Shown one piece after another: positions 61,080-64,000 of a stretch of DNA of 64,000 nucleotides. This DNA is from Varunaivibrio sulfuroxidans (GTDB taxonomy: Bacteria; Pseudomonadota; Alphaproteobacteria; Rhodospirillales; Magnetovibrionaceae). How positions within the stretch are numbered: position 1 is the first letter of the stretch; the number at the start of each line of letters is the position of its first letter. The stretch lies in assembly GCF_029318635.1 (NCBI RefSeq), contig NZ_CP119676.1, forward strand, positions 946,614-1,010,613, given 5' to 3'. A program made the translations under genes and the position numbers. Below the pieces are notes generated by a model. The model made no database searches and had not been told where the DNA came from. It saw only the letters and a list, made by a program, of their open reading frames with translations.

Positions 61080-63308
61080 ATGACCGACGCAAATTTTAAC
61101 CGCAGGGCTTTCTTGAAGACGCTCGGCCTGGGCGGGGTCGGCGCCGCCCTCGCCGGGTGCGACGCGCCGTCGTATGTGACGCTCGAACAGGGCCGCGAAA
61201 ACGTCGTCTCGTACCTCGTTCCGGAAGAAATGGCGATTCCCGGGCGAAGCGTGTGGTACGCCTCGACGTGCCGACAATGCCCGGCGGCTTGCGGCGTCAA
61301 GGGCCGATTGCGCGAAGGGCGCGTGCTTAAACTCGAAGGCCACACGGACAGCCCCGTCAACCGCGGCACGCTATGTCAGATGGGCCAAGCCGGATTGCAG
61401 AGCCATTACAACCCCGATCGCATCACCCACCCCCTGATACGCAAAAAGGGTAAATTGGAACCCACTTCCTGGGCCGCGGCGATGGCCCTGATCGCGGCCA
61501 AGACGGGCCCGGATTCAGGACTTAGGGGCACGCGCGCCGCCTGGCTCACCGCCACCGTCGGCGGCCATCAACGCGCACTGATCGACGCCCATCGCGGCGC
61601 GCTGGGTGGGGCGCATCATTTCGCCGTCGAAGTCACCGCCGCCGCGCCCTGGCGAAAGGCCTGCCGGGACGTCCTGGGGCAGGCCGACCCTCGGATACGC
61701 ATCGACAAGGCCGGCGTCATCTTGTCGCTGGGCGCGGATTTCCTCGGCACGTGGATTTCGCCGCTTCACTTCGCCCGCCAATACGCCACCTTCAGGGCCG
61801 CGCCGCGCGGGGCGCTCATCCAAGCCGAACCGGCGATGTCGCTCAGTGGGGCCAATGCCGACCTCTGGTTGGCCATCCGTCCGGGAGCGGAGGGCGCGCT
61901 GGCCTACGCCGTCGCCCACGCACTGCGTCGCGACCATGGTATCGGGGTGTCGATGTTGCCCCCCGCAATACGTCGAAACATCGATAACCATTCCCCCGAC
62001 ACGGCGGCGCAGATCACCTCCGTTCCCGCCGCGAAAATACAGCGCATCGCCCGCGCCCTGGCCACTCGGGGGCCTGCCTTGGTGCTGGCGGGCGGCCCTG
62101 CCCTGGGAGTCAAAAACGGATACGATCAGGCCATCGCGGCGATGGTTTTAAACGTGATCCTGGGCGCCGTCGGCGACGCCCCGACGAGCACGATCGAGGC
62201 CGCGGCCACCTTCCCCTATCCGCAATTGCAGTCCCGAGACGGAAATTCCGCCGATTTGGCGACCTTCGCCAAAAAGGCCAAAGAGAAGAGCTTCGACGCC
62301 GTTTTCGTCTATGAAGCCAATCCGCTGTATCTGGCCCCCACGTCTTTGGAACTGGACGCCGCCTTCGACGCGATCCCCTTTAAGGTCGTTCTTTCGCGAT
62401 TCCCCGACGAAACCGGCGAACGCGCCGATCTGGTCTTGCCCCTGCGTTCGGACCTGGAAGACTGGGGGACCCACATTCCCCCACAATCCGGGGCGGATAG
62501 CGTGATGGCGCTGCAACAGCCCTTAATGGAATCACTGCATCCCGAAACGAAAGGATTTGGCGATATCCTCCTCGATCTCGTCAAATCCCACGATAAAAAG
62601 ACCTACGCGCCCTTCACCGATTATTACGGTTATCTCGCCGCCGCCATCGGCGCGCTGTCTCCCGCCGCGGCGCCAAAAAGCGCCCGGCGCACGGCGTTCT
62701 GGGATAGGGCCAGGCAAAGCGCCACCGTAACATTGCCCGCCGTCCGCCACCCCCTTACCACCACGATCCCCGAGCGAACCATCGACACGCCCGAGCCGGA
62801 GGGACAAACCCTGAGCCTTGTTCCCACCCTTCGCCAAGGCCTCTGGGATGGCCGCCACGCCAATCTTTCGTGGCTGCAAGAGGCTCCCGACCAGATCAGC
62901 AAAGTGGTTTGGGACAGTTGGGCCGAACTGCACCCGCGAACCGCCCGCGCGATCGGCGTCGTCGAAGGCGATTATGTCCGTGTCGAAAGCGCGGCGGGGG
63001 CTCTTGAAGCGCCGGTCTACGTCTACAAGGGGGTGCATCCCGGCGTCATCGCCATCCCCCTGGGGCAGGGACACGCCGCCTATGGCCGCTACGCCCAGGG
63101 CCGGGGCGTTAACCCGCTGCATATTCTCGAACCGCGCTTCGACGGCGCGAGCGGAGAACTGGCGCTGTGCGCGACCCACGTCCACGTCACCAAAACGGGA
63201 AAACGCAAGACCCTGGCCAAGCTGGGCGGCGTCGAAAGCCAGTATGGGCGCAAGCTGGTGGCCAGCAAAAGCGCAGCCGAGGTGCGCAAGACCGAAGGAA
63301 GGGGATAA
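61080..63308 (+). CDS. Tat-exported molybdopterin-type subunit, ActB1-like
   Basis: A 742-residue subunit with a Tat signal (NFNRRAFLKTLGLGGVGAALAGC, where RRAFLK is the twin-arginine motif and LAGC a lipobox-like site). CRQCPAACGV with Cys in RGTLCQMG forms a possible [4Fe-4S] site. GADFLGTWISPLHFARQYA is a block typical of ActB-type chains, and EANPLYLAPTSLELD and VLSRFPDETGERADLVLPLRSDLEDWGTHIPP follow. The Mo ligand position is not obvious. An AGGAGAG site precedes ATG 61080. The usual ActB fuses this part to the Fe-S part; here they are separate genes. Confidence 0.85.
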   Translation: MTDANFNRRAFLKTLGLGGVGAALAGCDAPSYVTLEQGRENVVSYLVPEEMAIPGRSVWYASTCRQCPAACGVKGRLREGRVLKLEGHTDSPVNRGTLCQMGQAGLQSHYNPDRITHPLIRKKGKLEPTSWAAAMALIAAKTGPDSGLRGTRAAWLTATVGGHQRALIDAHRGALGGAHHFAVEVTAAAPWRKACRDVLGQADPRIRIDKAGVILSLGADFLGTWISPLHFARQYATFRAAPRGALIQAEPAMSLSGANADLWLAIRPGAEGALAYAVAHALRRDHGIGVSMLPPAIRRNIDNHSPDTAAQITSVPAAKIQRIARALATRGPALVLAGGPALGVKNGYDQAIAAMVLNVILGAVGDAPTSTIEAAATFPYPQLQSRDGNSADLATFAKKAKEKSFDAVFVYEANPLYLAPTSLELDAAFDAIPFKVVLSRFPDETGERADLVLPLRSDLEDWGTHIPPQSGADSVMALQQPLMESLHPETKGFGDILLDLVKSHDKKTYAPFTDYYGYLAAAIGALSPAAAPKSARRTAFWDRARQSATVTLPAVRHPLTTTIPERTIDTPEPEGQTLSLVPTLRQGLWDGRHANLSWLQEAPDQISKVVWDSWAELHPRTARAIGVVEGDYVRVESAAGALEAPVYVYKGVHPGVIAIPLGQGHAAYGRYAQGRGVNPLHILEPRFDGASGELALCATHVHVTKTGKRKTLAKLGGVESQYGRKLVASKSAAEVRKTEGRG

Positions 63309-63310
63309 TC

Positions 63311-64000
63311 ATGTCATCGCTGTTCGGAAATTTTTTCGCCAACTGGGACCGCTACCGCAAATCGATCGAAGACCCCGGCTATCGCGATTACGAAAACATG
63401 TGGGCGATGGCCATCGATCTGGGCAGTTGCATCGGGTGCAACGCCTGTTCGACGGCGTGTTACGCCGAGAATAACCTGGCCACGGTGGGCGAGGACCGTT
63501 TTCTCGCCCGCCAGTCGATGGGCTGGATGCGCGTCGAGCGCTATTGGGACGAGCCGTCGCTGGGCGCAAGCGACCCCGACAGCCAGGAGCGCGGCGGATC
63601 GTTCCTGCCGATGATGTGCCAACAGTGCAACGCCGCGCCATGCGAACCGGTGTGCCCCGTCGGCGCGACCTACAACAACGAGGGCGGCCTTAACGCGCAA
63701 ATTTACAACCGCTGCATCGGTTCGCGCTATTGCGCCAACAATTGCCCCTACCGAGTGCGTTATTTCAATTTCTATTCCTATGACAAGGATGCTTGGCCCG
63801 CCCCTTTGAATAGGCAACTCAATCCCGATATCAGCGTACGCGACAAGGGGGTGATGGAAAAATGCACCTTCTGTATCCAGCGCATCCGCGCCGCCAAGGA
63901 CGACGCCGCGCGCGAAGGACGCGCGCTACGCGACGGCGACGTCACGACCGCGTGTCAGCAAACCTGCCCGACCCAGGCCATCGTTTTCGGCGATCTGCAA
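63311..64000 (+). CDS. Four-cluster Fe-S subunit, ActB2-like (partial)
   Basis: The gene starts 2 bp after the preceding stop (MSSLFGNFFANWDRYRKSIE) and runs off the right edge. Ferredoxin-type motifs are CIGCNACSTACYAENN, MMCQQCNAAPCEPVCPVGATY, RCIGSRYCANNCPYRVRYFNF and CTFCIQRI...CQQTCPTQAIVFGDL. The third motif has Ser where a Cys is usual, as in the Fe-S part of ActB, so one cluster may be [3Fe-4S]. Electron transfer between the MopB-like chain and an expected NrfD/ActC quinone subunit is likely. About 230 residues are visible. Confidence 0.88.
   Translation, partial: MSSLFGNFFANWDRYRKSIEDPGYRDYENMWAMAIDLGSCIGCNACSTACYAENNLATVGEDRFLARQSMGWMRVERYWDEPSLGASDPDSQERGGSFLPMMCQQCNAAPCEPVCPVGATYNNEGGLNAQIYNRCIGSRYCANNCPYRVRYFNFYSYDKDAWPAPLNRQLNPDISVRDKGVMEKCTFCIQRIRAAKDDAAREGRALRDGDVTTACQQTCPTQAIVFGDLQ

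Overview
The window is chromosomal DNA from a GC-rich Gram-negative bacterium, most likely an alphaproteobacterium of the Rhodospirillales type. The basis is a circularly permuted two-piece tmRNA gene next to an alpha-type SspB adaptor, the hflK-hflC-DUF2065-degP operon, ThyX, an RHH_4 protein, a CheZ-type phosphatase and FliN, and an outer membrane (OmpA barrel, lipoproteins, AsmA). I see no rRNA, CRISPR array, prophage or complete insertion sequence. The ends cut two genes: an acetolactate synthase at the left and an iron-sulfur respiratory subunit at the right.

Left part (1-29 kb) is mostly housekeeping. It runs: ilvB-type gene with a structured leader, miaA divergent from serB, a PAS-PAS-GGDEF diguanylate cyclase, the hflKC/degP membrane-quality operon, apbC/mrp, cheZ, thyX, ssrA plus sspB (trans-translation tagging next to the adaptor that delivers tagged proteins to ClpXP), class I fumarase, a run of small genes, a 3.6-kb AsmA gene, an ECF sigma / anti-sigma / lipoprotein group divergent from a Gly/Asp-rich exported protein, and glcDEF (glycolate oxidase).

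Middle part (29-36 kb) holds rpmJ, a MscS channel, a small exported protein, an OmpA-family barrel, a gene-free stretch with short tandem repeats and a perfect 60-bp inverted-repeat element, an OmpR/EnvZ-type two-component pair and a VOC protein.

The accessory core (36-55 kb) is about carbon uptake. A GtsABC-type sugar ABC transporter on the minus strand has a tandemly duplicated binding-protein gene (about 93% identical), each copy with its own conserved upstream region. It faces a plus-strand catabolic operon (SDR dehydrogenase, IlvD/Edd dehydratase, 2-keto-3-deoxy sugar-acid kinase, KDPG-type aldolase, SMP-30 lactonase, aldose 1-epimerase). Together these form a complete semi-phosphorylative Entner-Doudoroff or De Ley-Doudoroff route from a hexose to pyruvate and a triose phosphate. 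Next is a LacI-type regulator behind a perfect 20-bp palindromic operator, translationally coupled to a second ABC importer whose last gene is a calcineurin-type phosphodiesterase.

The right part (55-64 kb) has tRNA-Val(GAC), N-formylglutamate amidohydrolase, a GNAT acetyltransferase, a lytic transglycosylase-like protein, a methyltransferase, a short FliN and a small membrane protein. An AT-rich island of about 235 bp follows, then a small very basic ORF with a near-ideal ribosome binding site. The window ends in an operon that looks like a split-gene alternative complex III: pentaheme cytochrome c, Tat-exported molybdopterin-type subunit, four-cluster Fe-S subunit.
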